Positions 27,778 to 34,973 of a stretch of DNA of 47,206 nt are shown one piece after another (the first letter of the stretch is position 1; every line of letters begins with the position of its first letter). Both the position numbers and the translations under genes were made by a program. Source of the stretch: an uncultured Planctomycetota bacterium. GTDB taxonomy: Bacteria; Planctomycetota; UBA1135; GCA-002686595. The notes beneath the pieces were generated by a model. The model worked only from the letters and a program-made list of their open reading frames with translations. It did no database searches and was not told the origin of the DNA. Location: assembly GCA_903892045.1 (NCBI GenBank), contig CAITGX010000005.1:1-47206 (forward strand), written 5' to 3'.

Positions 27778-28452
27778 AATGCTGACGAGGTACGGCGGGT
27801 CGGTCGCGAGCAGCACCGCGGTCTCGCCGGCCATCAGGCGCGCGACCTCTTCGGACGAGGTCGAGTCCCCGCACAGGGGCCGGTGGCTACCAAGGATCCA
27901 CAGGTCGCCGCGCTGGCTCACCGGCTGCTCGCGCGGCGCCTGCTCGCTGGGGTCTTCGGTCGGCGAAGGCAGCTCGAGGCCGGCGTCGCGGAGCAGCTCG
28001 TCGATCTCCTTGGCGTCGAAGCCGAGGCCATCGATCGCGCCGTCGGCGCGCAGGGACTGGAGCAGCTGGGCGAGGGTGTCGTCGTCCCACTCGGCGAGCT
28101 CGGCGGTGCGGTTGAGCGCGATTCCGAGCGCGGTGGCTTCGGTGTCGGCGATGTCGAGCTCGACGATGTCGCACTCGGTCCAGCCAAGCGCCTTCATGGC
28201 GACGAGGTGGCCGTTGCCGCCGATCACGCGGCCTGTGGGCCGTTGCACGACCAGCGGCTCGGCCTGGCCGAAGCGCGCGAGGCTCGAGCGGATCGCGTCG
28301 AGGTTGCGCTGGGGGTGGGCGCGGGCGTTGGCCGGGTCGAGGTGGATCGATTCGATCGGCACGCGGCGGATGGCGAGCGGCGCGCCGAGGGCGGTCTCGA
28401 GCCCGCGCTGGAGCGCGGAGGATGCGGCCTTCGTCCTGGGGTCGACGGTCAT
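27778..28452 (-). pseudogene. Truncated ParB-domain/DNA methylase fusion (phage-type)
   Basis: Starting at ATG 28452 (GGAG ribosome site upstream), about 225 residues match phage-type proteins that join a ParB/Srx-fold domain to a DNA N4/N6 methyltransferase. The ParB part contains IESIHLDPANARAHPQRNLD, LVVQRPTGRVIGGNGHLVAM and IALNRTAELAEWDDDTLAQL. The methylase part begins RGDLWILGSHRPLCGDSTS and reaches motif IV (LLATDPPYLV), then loses homology near 27778. The frame stays open to 27445 through sequence antisense to the tRNA, giving a meaningless tail. The SAM-binding part is missing, so methylase activity should be lost; the ParB domain could still be made. Confidence 0.75.
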
Positions 28453-28975
28453 GGAGACTCCGAATCCGGCGGTGGCCGGGAAGGTGCTGATCGCCGGGAG
28501 TTGGAAGGGCCGCGCGCGCGGTGGAAGGAGGGCGATGCGTGAATCGCTAGAGGCGTCTGCGCGCGAGTCAAGCGTCGGGATGGTGTCAATTCGGCAGACA
28601 ACGCCGGGGCGGGCTGAATTGCATCCGAACCGGCGAAAAGGGGCCTGAAACCGGCATGTTTGCACTCAAACTTCCATGCCATGGAAGTTTGGCTTCGGCG
28701 GCAAAGGTTGATCGGAAAAGCACTTACAACGGCGAGGCGGTTCAAACTGCACTCCAAACCGGTTTCTCGGAAATCGGCACGTTTTGAGTGCAAAACGGCC
28801 TCGCCGGGCGCATCGGCCAGAGCCGAGAAGCGTCGATTTGGCAGTTCGCAGATCATGATCGCGGCGACGTCCTCGACGACGAGCGGGGTCACGTTCGGTG
28901 CCTGCGATCGACGACGCCGGAGCTCCACGCGCGAGCGCGATTCGAGCACAGTTCCGATCCCGGCTGCGCGCTGCG
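28453..28975. other. Non-coding stretch of the relict island, repeat-rich
   Basis: No open frame here shows recognisable protein sequence; the 166-residue minus-strand frame is low-complexity and Arg/Ser-rich, and the 149-residue plus-strand frame looks random. Base composition is lower in GC (A/T-rich runs around 28650-28800) than the flanks. The part from 28640 to 28800 contains several inverted repeats, listed separately. It probably held regulatory or replication sites of the lost element. Confidence 0.5.
28659..28794. repeat. Inverted-repeat cluster in the relict island
   Basis: A perfect 11-bp inverted repeat (AAACTTCCATG and its complement around one base) occupies 28668-28690. In addition, the 12-base word TTTGCACTCAAA at 28659-28670 reappears as its exact reverse complement at 28783-28794, and related words (AAACTGCACTCCAAAC near 28744) lie between. 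The spacing and symmetry suggest binding sites of a regulator or replication protein of the lost element. Confidence 0.5.
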
Positions 28976-28999
28976 GGGTACGAGTCCGGTGGCTCCATC
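28976..28999 (+). repeat. IS66 left terminal inverted repeat
   Basis: GGGTACGAGTCCGG begins the left end; read inward, 19 of 24 bases match the inward-read right end at 31362-31385. It lies 41 bases past the tnpC stop. Confidence 0.65.
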
Positions 29000-29040
29000 C
29001 CCGCGAAGCTCGCGCAAGCGCGACGCCGGGGGGCGTCAGT

Positions 29041-30561
29041 TCACTTGCGCGTCGCTGCCCACGCCCAGGGCGTGAGCTGCGCGACGTCGGCGGCCTTCGT
29101 CGTGGATAGCCGGCCGAGGACGTCCTCGATGTAGGCCTGCGGGTCGACGCCGGCCTGCTTGCACGAAAGCATGAGCGAGTAGAGTCGGCAGGCCACTTCC
29201 CCGCCGCGCTCGCTGCCGAGGATCTGCCAGTTCTTCGTGCCGAGCTTGAGGTGGCGCAGGTCGCGCTCCTCGTCGTTGTTGTGGATCGGGATGCGGGCGT
29301 CGTCGAGGAAGGCCGACAGCGGCTGCTGCTGGCGCAAGACGTACGTCGTCGCCTTGCCGAGCGGGCTCTTGGGCAGGGTCGAGCGCAGTCGCGACAGCTC
29401 GTCGGCGCGTTCGATGATCAGCGCGACAAGCCGCTTCGACCAGCGCTGGCGCACGCGGGCGCGAAGCTCGACGAAGGCGTCGCGCCCCAGCTCCCGCGCC
29501 TTGGCGCGGTTCACGAGCGCGCGCTCGATCGCAAACAGGCGTTGAATTGGCGCGAGCACGTGCACGGCGTTGCGCGCGCCGGTGTCGAGGGCCTGCTTGA
29601 ATTTGCGACGTGCGTGCGCCCAGCAGCCGGCGCGCACGATGTCGTTGCGCTCGACGACTTCGTTGAAGCCCGAGTAGCCGTCGGTGATCAGGGTCCCGCG
29701 CCAGTCCTTCAAGAAGCTCACCGGGCCGTCGCGACTGCGACTGACCTTGAATTCGATCAGCACCTTCGACGGCCCGACGCCGTGCAGGTTTCTCCATCCC
29801 CAGGCCCACCCTTCGCGGCTGCCCGCTCCGTCCTCGACCCGCATCGTCACCGGGGTCTCGTCGGAGTGCAGCACGGGTTCTTCGAGCAGCTCCTTGTGCA
29901 TCTGGCGAAGCACCGGCTGCGCGAGCAGCTCGTCGAGCGTGACCAGCATGTCCCACATCGTCTGCTTGGGCAGGTGCACGCCGTGGCGCTTGAACATCCC
30001 CTCGAGCCGGTGCAGCGGCTGGTGATCCGCGTACTTGGCGACCGCGACGTGCGCGTACACCGAGGCCTCGTACTTCGCGCCGTCGATGACGCCCTCGGGC
30101 GCAGCCGCGGTCACGACTGCGTGGCCATCGGGGCAGGCGTACTTCGCGCGCACGTAGCGACGCACGACGATGCGCGCCGGCACGACGTGGCCGCGCTCGC
30201 TGGTGTCGGCACCGATCGAGTGCATCGGCTTGCCGCAGTCGGGGCAGATGCGCTCAGGCTCGGGCACGTCGAGCTCGATCACTTCGCGCGGCAGGTGCTC
30301 AGCGAAGCGCGCGCGGCCGTGGCCCGCTGCGGGCTTTGCGCGTTCATGCGCGGCGACCTCTTGCGGCGGCGGCGCGGGCGACTCGGCGCCCTCGGCCCGA
30401 TACAGGTCGAGCTGGCTGGGATCGATGCGCTCGCTGCGCCGTCCGAACAGGCCCTGCTTCAGGATCGCGAGCTCGTCGCGCAGGATCTTGTTCTCGCGCG
30501 CGAGCGCGTCGTTGTGCTCGCGCAGCGCCGCGATTTCGCCTTCCATCTCCGCCATCTCCAC
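29041..30561 (-). CDS. tnpC: IS66 transposase (DDE, TnpC)
   Basis: 506 residues. It starts with a coiled-coil region (about 1-40, leucine-rich, EIAALREHNDALARENKILR), then LKQGLFGRRSERID and a zinc-finger-like CPDCGKPM. The catalytic DDE motifs are visible in order: HSDETPV, LITDGYSGF and the HNNDEERDLR glutamate. GCWAHARRKF between them is typical. It catalyses cut-and-paste or copy-in of the element together with TnpA and TnpB. The start is GTG at 30561 or ATG at 30555. The reading frame is complete with no frameshift, so the element may be active. Confidence 0.93.
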   Translation of the reverse strand: MEMAEMEGEIAALREHNDALARENKILRDELAILKQGLFGRRSERIDPSQLDLYRAEGAESPAPPPQEVAAHERAKPAAGHGRARFAEHLPREVIELDVPEPERICPDCGKPMHSIGADTSERGHVVPARIVVRRYVRAKYACPDGHAVVTAAAPEGVIDGAKYEASVYAHVAVAKYADHQPLHRLEGMFKRHGVHLPKQTMWDMLVTLDELLAQPVLRQMHKELLEEPVLHSDETPVTMRVEDGAGSREGWAWGWRNLHGVGPSKVLIEFKVSRSRDGPVSFLKDWRGTLITDGYSGFNEVVERNDIVRAGCWAHARRKFKQALDTGARNAVHVLAPIQRLFAIERALVNRAKARELGRDAFVELRARVRQRWSKRLVALIIERADELSRLRSTLPKSPLGKATTYVLRQQQPLSAFLDDARIPIHNNDEERDLRHLKLGTKNWQILGSERGGEVACRLYSLMLSCKQAGVDPQAYIEDVLGRLSTTKAADVAQLTPWAWAATRK

Positions 30562-30603
30562 GCCGAGTACTACCTGGGCGCGATGCCGAAGTTGCCACGA
30601 AAA

Positions 30604-30981
30604 TCAGCGGGAAACGCGCGCGTTCAGCTCGTCGTGCGATGCACGCCGACGTGCACCGCGCAGGTCGACACCATCGAGCAGGAGCGCGAGGTCGGTGTTC
30701 GACATCTCGAAGCTCGTGCGCGACGCGCCGACGCGGTCGAAGATCGCGAAACGGCCGTGCTCGAGGCGCTTCACGAGCAGCCAATAGCCTGAGCCGTCCC
30801 ACACCAGGCTCTTCACGCGATTGCGGTGCTTGTTGAAGAACACGAACACGTGGCCCGACTGCGGGTCCTGGTCGATCGTGTCGATCACCAAGCCAGCGAG
30901 CCCGTCGATCCCCTTGCGCATGTCGACCGACTCGCGCGCGACGAAGATTCGCACCGACGGCGACGGAGGGAAGCTCAGCAT
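30604..30981 (-). CDS. tnpB: IS66 accessory protein TnpB (orf2)
   Basis: 125 residues. The IS66 orf2 signature is plain: VRIFVARESVDMRKGIDGLA at the start, HVFVFFNKHRNRVKSLVWDG and SGYWLLVKRLEHGRF. It is required for IS66 transposition in studied cases, role unclear. The start overlaps the tnpA stop by 7 bases, and tnpC starts 42 bases after its stop. Confidence 0.92.
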   Translation of the reverse strand: MLSFPPSPSVRIFVARESVDMRKGIDGLAGLVIDTIDQDPQSGHVFVFFNKHRNRVKSLVWDGSGYWLLVKRLEHGRFAIFDRVGASRTSFEMSNTDLALLLDGVDLRGARRRASHDELNARVSR

Positions 30982-31325
30982 CGCGAGAGCGCCCCCAGGA
31001 CGCGGCGCAACAGCACGGCGTCGAAGTCCGCGCCGATCCGCAGGCGGTGGCCGCCGGCGATCTCGAGTACCAGCGACGGTTCCGCTCGAGCTGCGCTCGG
31101 CTCGGGAACAACGTGCACCGGAAGCAGTGCCGGCGCCGCCGCGCCCGCGCGAGCTGAGGCCACCTCCACGCGCGCCTTGCGGCGATTCAAGGCGTCGTAG
31201 ATCCGCCACGCGGGCAACCCGCGCGAACGCGCGAACGCCGACGCGTTCATGCCGCTCGCGTCGAACTCAGCGAGCAGGGACGCGATGTCGATCGAGGACG
31301 ACGCCGAGGAAGCGGGACGATTCAT
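30975..31325 (-). CDS. tnpA: IS66 accessory protein TnpA (orf1)
   Basis: 116 residues, the first gene of the element. The N-terminal helix-turn-helix-like LLAEFDASGMNASAFARSRG, then LPAWRIYDALNRRKARV, resembles IS66 orf1; the C-terminal LEIAGGHRLRIGADFDAVLL is the conserved GHRLRIG strand pair of that family. It likely binds the terminal repeats. It overlaps tnpB by 7 bases. Confidence 0.85.
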   Translation of the reverse strand: MNRPASSASSSIDIASLLAEFDASGMNASAFARSRGLPAWRIYDALNRRKARVEVASARAGAAAPALLPVHVVPEPSAARAEPSLVLEIAGGHRLRIGADFDAVLLRRVLGALSRC

Positions 31326-31361
31326 TCACGACAGGCTCTCCGCGCCGCGACCGCGAAAACA

Positions 31362-31385
31362 GATGGCTCAGCCGGACGCGTACCC
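31362..31385 (-). repeat. IS66 right terminal inverted repeat
   Basis: Read inward (minus strand) it begins GGGTACGCGTCCGG and matches the left end at 19 of 24 bases. It lies 36 bases upstream of tnpA. No matching 8-bp target duplication flanks the pair. Confidence 0.65.
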
Positions 31386-31482
31386 TTGTACCCGGAAGTG
31401 CCCGTTTAGCGCTCGTTGGCGCGCCCGCTCAACTCGCCTCGAATTGCCCCAAATCCGCTCGACCCGCGGCAGCGACCTTCCA

Positions 31483-31531
31483 CCTCCGGAGCAGAAGGTC
31501 GTGAGTTCGAATCTCGCCGGGCGTACCACTT
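31483..31531 (+). repeat. Putative attR: copy of the tRNA-Arg 3' half
   Basis: A perfect 49-base copy of the 3' part of tRNA-Arg plus 3 flanking bases. It lacks the acceptor 5' strand, D-arm and 5' half of the anticodon stem, so it is not a functional tRNA. This is the displaced end of the tRNA gene left by integration. Confidence 0.85.
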
Positions 31532-31560
31532 CCCCGCTGGGAAAGCGGCAGTTTCCGAGG

Positions 31561-31626
31561 GGCCCCAGCTCGGCCCCAGCTCGGCCCCAGCTCGGCCCCA
31601 GCTCGGCCCCAGCTCGGCCCCAGCTC
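31561..31626. repeat. 11-bp tandem repeat, six copies
   Basis: Six exact head-to-tail copies of GGCCCCAGCTC. It lies 29 bases beyond the tRNA-derived repeat, in a 371-base stretch (31532-31902) with no supportable gene. Not a CRISPR: units are too short and there are no spacers. Likely generated by slippage. Confidence 0.95.
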
Positions 31627-31902
31627 GGCCGCGGCTGCGCGTGGCTCGAGCGGGCCACCCGCGGCTTCCCTGCAAGCGGGGTCTCCTCAGCGCGGGGTGG
31701 CGGCTCGGAAGGCGGGGTGCGCTGCTCCGAGGCAGTGGTCAGGGGATGCAGGAAGGGACGGAGTCTCCTTGAGCGAGGTCGCGGGAGCGAAGCGGCGGCT
31801 GCCAGAGATGAGCGAGGCCGCGCGCCCCGGGGAGGGACACGCGGCCCACGTTGAGGCGTGACGCCGCGGCGCTCCGGCGACGGAGCGCTGCTGGAACGAG
31901 TG

Positions 31903-32343
31903 CTACTTGACCGAGTACTTCGTTCCGCGGCGCTGGCCGGTGGTCTTGAGCTTCTTGTCGCCGAGCAGCTGCTTGATCGGGAGCTTGAGGTTCGCGGTCG
32001 GCGTGTTCAGGCCCTTGCCGATCTGCTCGAGCGACTGGCCCGGGTTCTTGGCGAGGTACTCGACCACCTTGGCGGCGGCGGCGGCGACATCGGCCGAGGA
32101 AGCCTTCGCGCGCTTGCCCTTGCGGGCCTTCGGCGCCTTGGCGGCCTTGGGAGCGGCAGGGGCCGCGGCGGCGTTCTTGCGCGGGCGGCCCGGGCCGCGA
32201 CGGGCCGGAGCGGCGGCGGGAGCTCCGCCCGTGAGCGCCGTGCGGACGGCTTCCACGGCGGCTTGGCGCACGAGCGAGCTCAGCTGCTCGACGAAGGTGT
32301 TGATGCGGTCGCGGATCTGCTGGTCGATGTGAGTGTTGCTCAT
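31903..32343 (-). CDS. AT-hook/winged-helix nucleoid-type DNA-binding protein
   Basis: 146 residues. The N-terminal helix (MSNTHIDQQIRDRINTFVEQ to about 39) probably oligomerises. An AT-hook core RRGPGRPRK is at residues 48-56, followed by a Lys/Ala/Pro-rich linker resembling histone H1 tails (KAPKARKGKRAK). The C-terminal domain (about 85-146: EYLAKNPGQSLEQIGKGLNT, then LKLPIKQLLGDKKLKTTGQR) looks like a small winged helix. Such basic proteins bind the DNA minor groove and act in chromosome organisation or regulation. It is the first gene beyond the island and is divergent from the CBS protein. Family name unknown to me; the composition is diagnostic. Confidence 0.82.
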   Translation of the reverse strand: MSNTHIDQQIRDRINTFVEQLSSLVRQAAVEAVRTALTGGAPAAAPARRGPGRPRKNAAAAPAAPKAAKAPKARKGKRAKASSADVAAAAAKVVEYLAKNPGQSLEQIGKGLNTPTANLKLPIKQLLGDKKLKTTGQRRGTKYSVK

Positions 32344-32551
32344 AGTGCGGGCATTGAAGCGATTTGGAGCGGTCGCGCGCAACTTCTTTTTCCCCGAGTT
32401 TGGCCATGAAATGGAATCGGAGGCTGAAATCGAGATCAAATTCAAAGTCCAATTGCTGACAGAGCGCCGACATTTCTGCGCATTAGGGCTCATGCCGCAC
32501 GGCGCGCTCCCGAGCGAGAAGCAGGCAGCGGCGATCCTGCCGGAGAGTGCC

Positions 32552-33100
32552 ATGAAGATCGAATCCTTGATGCACCGGAACGTGCGAGCGACAAGGCCAT
32601 GGGACAGCGCGCTGGACGCGCTGCGCAGCATGTGGGAGGGCGATTGCGGGGTCCTGCCCGTGGTCGACGCAGGAGGGCGTGTCACGGGCATCGTCACGGA
32701 CCGCGATCTCGCCATGGCGGCGATGCTGCGCGGGCAGGAGCTGTCGGAATTGCACGTGGACGAGGTCGCCAGCCGCCCCGTGGTCGCGTGCCTCGAGGAC
32801 GGCTCGCTGTCCGTGGTGCATGCGCTGATGCGGCGGCACCAGCTCCGGCGGCTGCCCGTGATCGACGTGCGCGGGCGGCTCGTGGGCATCGTCACGCTGG
32901 CGGACGTGCTGCGCAATGCGCTCGACGACCCGCGGCCCGAGGAGCTGCGCGATGCGCTCGAGACCGCCAGCGCGATCCACGAGCGGCGCTCGGTGGGTCC
33001 GGCTTGCGCGCTGCCGGCCCACAGGCGCGAGCTCGAGGGACGGCGCGAGGCCGCGATGGCGCAGGTGGTGCGCGACCGGCAGTGCGATCTCGAGTGCTAG
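32552..33100 (+). CDS. CBS-domain pair protein
   Basis: 182 residues. Two CBS motifs are visible: MHRNVRATRPWDSALDALRS with GVLPVVDAGGRVTGIVTDRD, then VVACLEDGSLSVVHALMRRH with LRRLPVIDVRGRLVGIVTLA. Paired CBS domains bind adenosine nucleotides and usually sense energy state. The C-terminus is charged and helical. ATG at 32552 is chosen for its GGAGAG ribosome site; the open frame begins at 32333, and the extra residues look unstructured. It shares a divergent promoter region with the AT-hook gene (32344-32551). No other domain is present, so the effector is unknown. Confidence 0.85.
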   Translation: MKIESLMHRNVRATRPWDSALDALRSMWEGDCGVLPVVDAGGRVTGIVTDRDLAMAAMLRGQELSELHVDEVASRPVVACLEDGSLSVVHALMRRHQLRRLPVIDVRGRLVGIVTLADVLRNALDDPRPEELRDALETASAIHERRSVGPACALPAHRRELEGRREAAMAQVVRDRQCDLEC

Positions 33101-33231
33101 GCGGATTTGCCAAGAGAATTTCTGCGGCCGAATCGGTCGGAGCGCAAATGTGCTCGGCGTGAATCCGCGCAGGCGGTGCGTGCGTAGAGCCTGGGCCTTA
33201 CCTGTTCGCAATCCTGCACCCTCCGGTCAAC

Positions 33232-33909
33232 ATGCGCACCCAAGCCATCTCCCTGTCGCTCTCCGCCGCCCTCCTCGCTGCCTGCTCCAGCTCCGCGCCG
33301 GAGGCGCAGGCCAGCGACAGCAAGGCTCCCGCCGCGGAGGCGTCCACGAGTTCGAACCCGACTGCTTCCACCACCCCCGCGAGCGCTCCCGTCGAGCGCA
33401 AGGACACGGACATGACTTCCACCCAGGCCCCCGCCGGTTTCCACGCCTTCAAGATCAACGCCCTCGACGGCAAGCCCGCCGACCTCTCGGCCTACAAGGG
33501 CAAGGTCGTGCTCGTCGTCAACACCGCGAGCGAGTGCGGGCTGACTCCGCAGTACAAGGGCCTCGAGAAGCTGCACCAGGAATTCGCCGCGCGCGGCTTC
33601 AGCGTGCTCGGCTTCCCGTGCAACGACTTCGGCGGACAGGAGCCCGGCAGCCCGGCCGAGATCCAGCAGTTCTGCACGAGCAAGTACAGCGTGACCTTCC
33701 CGCTGTTCGAGAAGGTGCGCACGAAGAGCGGCGCGGGCCAGTCGCCGATCTACGCGTGGTTCTCCGAGCGCACCGGCGAATTGCCGGGCTGGAACTTCGG
33801 CAAGTACCTCGTCGGCAAGGACGGCACGAGCGTGAAGTTCTTCGGCAGCCGCACGGCTCCGGACGACGCCGACCTGCGCAAGGCGATCGAAGCCGAGCTG
33901 GCGAAGTAG
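33232..33909 (+). CDS. Secreted glutathione peroxidase-family lipoprotein
   Basis: 225 residues. A lipobox LAAC (Cys18) and a long Ala/Ser/Thr-rich linker precede a glutathione peroxidase domain (about 68-225). The peroxidatic residue is Cys102 in NTASECGLT, with Gln136 (GFPCNDFGGQ) and Trp in WNFGKYLV as partners; the second Cys (GFPC, Cys130) may act as resolving Cys, as in thioredoxin-dependent peroxidases. It reduces hydroperoxides. Export as a lipoprotein is unusual for the family and places it at the outer membrane or periplasm. A strong terminator follows. Confidence 0.88.
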   Translation: MRTQAISLSLSAALLAACSSSAPEAQASDSKAPAAEASTSSNPTASTTPASAPVERKDTDMTSTQAPAGFHAFKINALDGKPADLSAYKGKVVLVVNTASECGLTPQYKGLEKLHQEFAARGFSVLGFPCNDFGGQEPGSPAEIQQFCTSKYSVTFPLFEKVRTKSGAGQSPIYAWFSERTGELPGWNFGKYLVGKDGTSVKFFGSRTAPDDADLRKAIEAELAK

Positions 33910-33947
33910 TAGCCCGCGTAGCACCCGCGAACGCTGGGCCCACTCCA

Positions 33948-33983
33948 TCGGCCTCCGGATGCTCGCAAGCATCCGGGGGCCGA
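33948..33983. terminator. Bidirectional terminator between convergent genes
   Basis: A 16-bp stem (T-CGGCC..GGCCG-A outer part, CCGGATGCT/AGCATCCGG inner part, one T-G pair) closes a 4-base loop CGCA. It sits between the stops of the glutathione peroxidase gene (33909) and the MORN-repeat gene (33991), and can serve both. T-tracts are weak on both sides. Confidence 0.7.
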
Positions 33984-33990
33984 GTGCTTT

Positions 33991-34965
33991 CTAGTCCGGC
34001 GACGGAATGCCGCGTACGTACTTGCCCGTGCGCGGGTCGGCGTTGCCGTCGAGCTCGAAGAACGACCAGTTGCCGTCACGCTTGCCGTCGACGAAGTGGC
34101 CCTCGGCCTTCACTCGGCCGTTGCTGTACCACTCGCGCCACAGGCCTTCGGGGCGCCCGAGCTCGTAGCTCGCCTGCAGCAACGGAGTGCCGCTCTCGTG
34201 CCACTCTTGCCACGGGCCATCGCGCAGGCCGTCGACGTAAGCACCGCGAGCGCGCAGCTCTCCGTTCTCGTGCCACGTGACCCACTGGCCGTCACGACGC
34301 CCCTTGTCGTGAGAGCCCTCGGACTTGGGGCTCCCCGAGGACCAGAACTCGAGGGCCGGACCGGCGAGCTCGCCGGACTCGTACTCCCACGACACGGCCA
34401 GCGAGCCGTCGGGGTGGTACTCGCGCCACGGCCCCTGCAGCAGACCGGCGAGGAAGAGACCCTCGGCGCGCATCGCGCCGCCCTCGTGCCACCATGACCA
34501 GCGGCCTTCAGGTTGTCCGTGGTCGAACTGTCCCGAGAAGACGCGCGAGCCGTCGCTGCGCCAGATCGACCAGTCACCGTGCGGCGTGCCGCCCTCGGCC
34601 TCGCCTTGCACGAGCGGGCGACGTGACGAGCGCTCGAGAGCGATGCGCACCGACTCGGACTCGACGAGCTCGGAGAGCGGTGCCTCGATGCCGGCGCCGG
34701 CGCCCGTACTGTCCGGGGCAGGCTTCACGGCGAGCGCGCGGGCCGAGATGGAACTCGCGAGCGAACTCCAGGCGCCGATGTCCCGGGGCGCGGCCAAGGT
34801 ACCCGCATCGACGAGCGGCTCGAACTCGGCCGAAGTCGCACGGTCCATGGCCGCGACGACAGGCGCGCCCCGAGACTCGAGGACCAGCCACGCGACGAGC
34901 GCGCCGGACAGCGTGACCACGAGCACGGTCGGCAAGTGGCTGAGGCCTCGGGGACGGGAAGGCAT
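33991..34965 (-). CDS. MORN-repeat protein, membrane-anchored
   Basis: 324 residues. A transmembrane segment at about 12-28 (PTVLVVTLSGALVAWLVL) is followed by a low-complexity region and, from about residue 115 on, around seven MORN_2 repeats of the form EG..-G-W-.-W-DG (for example QPEGRWSWWHEGGAMRAEG, RRDGQWVTWHENGELRARG). These repeats are typical of YwqK-type and some surface proteins. The start is preceded by the thioredoxin-fold gene stop only 8 bases upstream, so the two genes form an operon. Function unknown; the repeats suggest a protein-interaction or surface role. Confidence 0.8.
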   Translation of the reverse strand: MPSRPRGLSHLPTVLVVTLSGALVAWLVLESRGAPVVAAMDRATSAEFEPLVDAGTLAAPRDIGAWSSLASSISARALAVKPAPDSTGAGAGIEAPLSELVESESVRIALERSSRRPLVQGEAEGGTPHGDWSIWRSDGSRVFSGQFDHGQPEGRWSWWHEGGAMRAEGLFLAGLLQGPWREYHPDGSLAVSWEYESGELAGPALEFWSSGSPKSEGSHDKGRRDGQWVTWHENGELRARGAYVDGLRDGPWQEWHESGTPLLQASYELGRPEGLWREWYSNGRVKAEGHFVDGKRDGNWSFFELDGNADPRTGKYVRGIPSPD

Positions 34966-34973
34966 GGGCCTGA

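Larger units (their letters stand above)
28976..31385 (-). mobile_element. IS66-family insertion sequence
   Basis: About 2.4 kb, the expected size. It encodes the canonical three genes in order on the minus strand: tnpA (orf1), tnpB (orf2) and the DDE transposase tnpC. Imperfect 24-bp terminal inverted repeats match at 19 of 24 positions and begin GGGTACG at both ends. The 8 bases outside the two ends are not identical, so no target-site duplication is visible. Confidence 0.85.
27597..31482. mobile_element. Relict integrated element at tRNA-Arg
   Basis: The 3.9 kb between the two tRNA-derived direct repeats holds a truncated phage-type ParB/methylase gene, a repeat-rich non-coding stretch and an IS66 element. 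No integrase, capsid, terminase or other phage gene survives. The stretch 27597-27777 has no gene I can support. The simplest reading is an integrated phage or island that lost most of its content, with the att sites left behind and IS66 inserted. The methylase is cut off only about 180 bases from the left repeat, placing one deletion endpoint there. Confidence 0.7.

Noticed and set aside
28449-28949. 166-residue minus-strand open frame in the island
   Set aside because: Arg/Ser-rich, no recognisable motif, and it overlaps the start region of the truncated ParB gene; composition fits a random frame in high-GC DNA.
31483-31531. Second tRNA-Arg gene
   Set aside because: Only the 3' half is present; no D-arm or acceptor 5' strand can be folded upstream.
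31561-31626. CRISPR-like array
   Set aside because: Units are 11 bases in exact tandem with no spacers and there are no cas genes.
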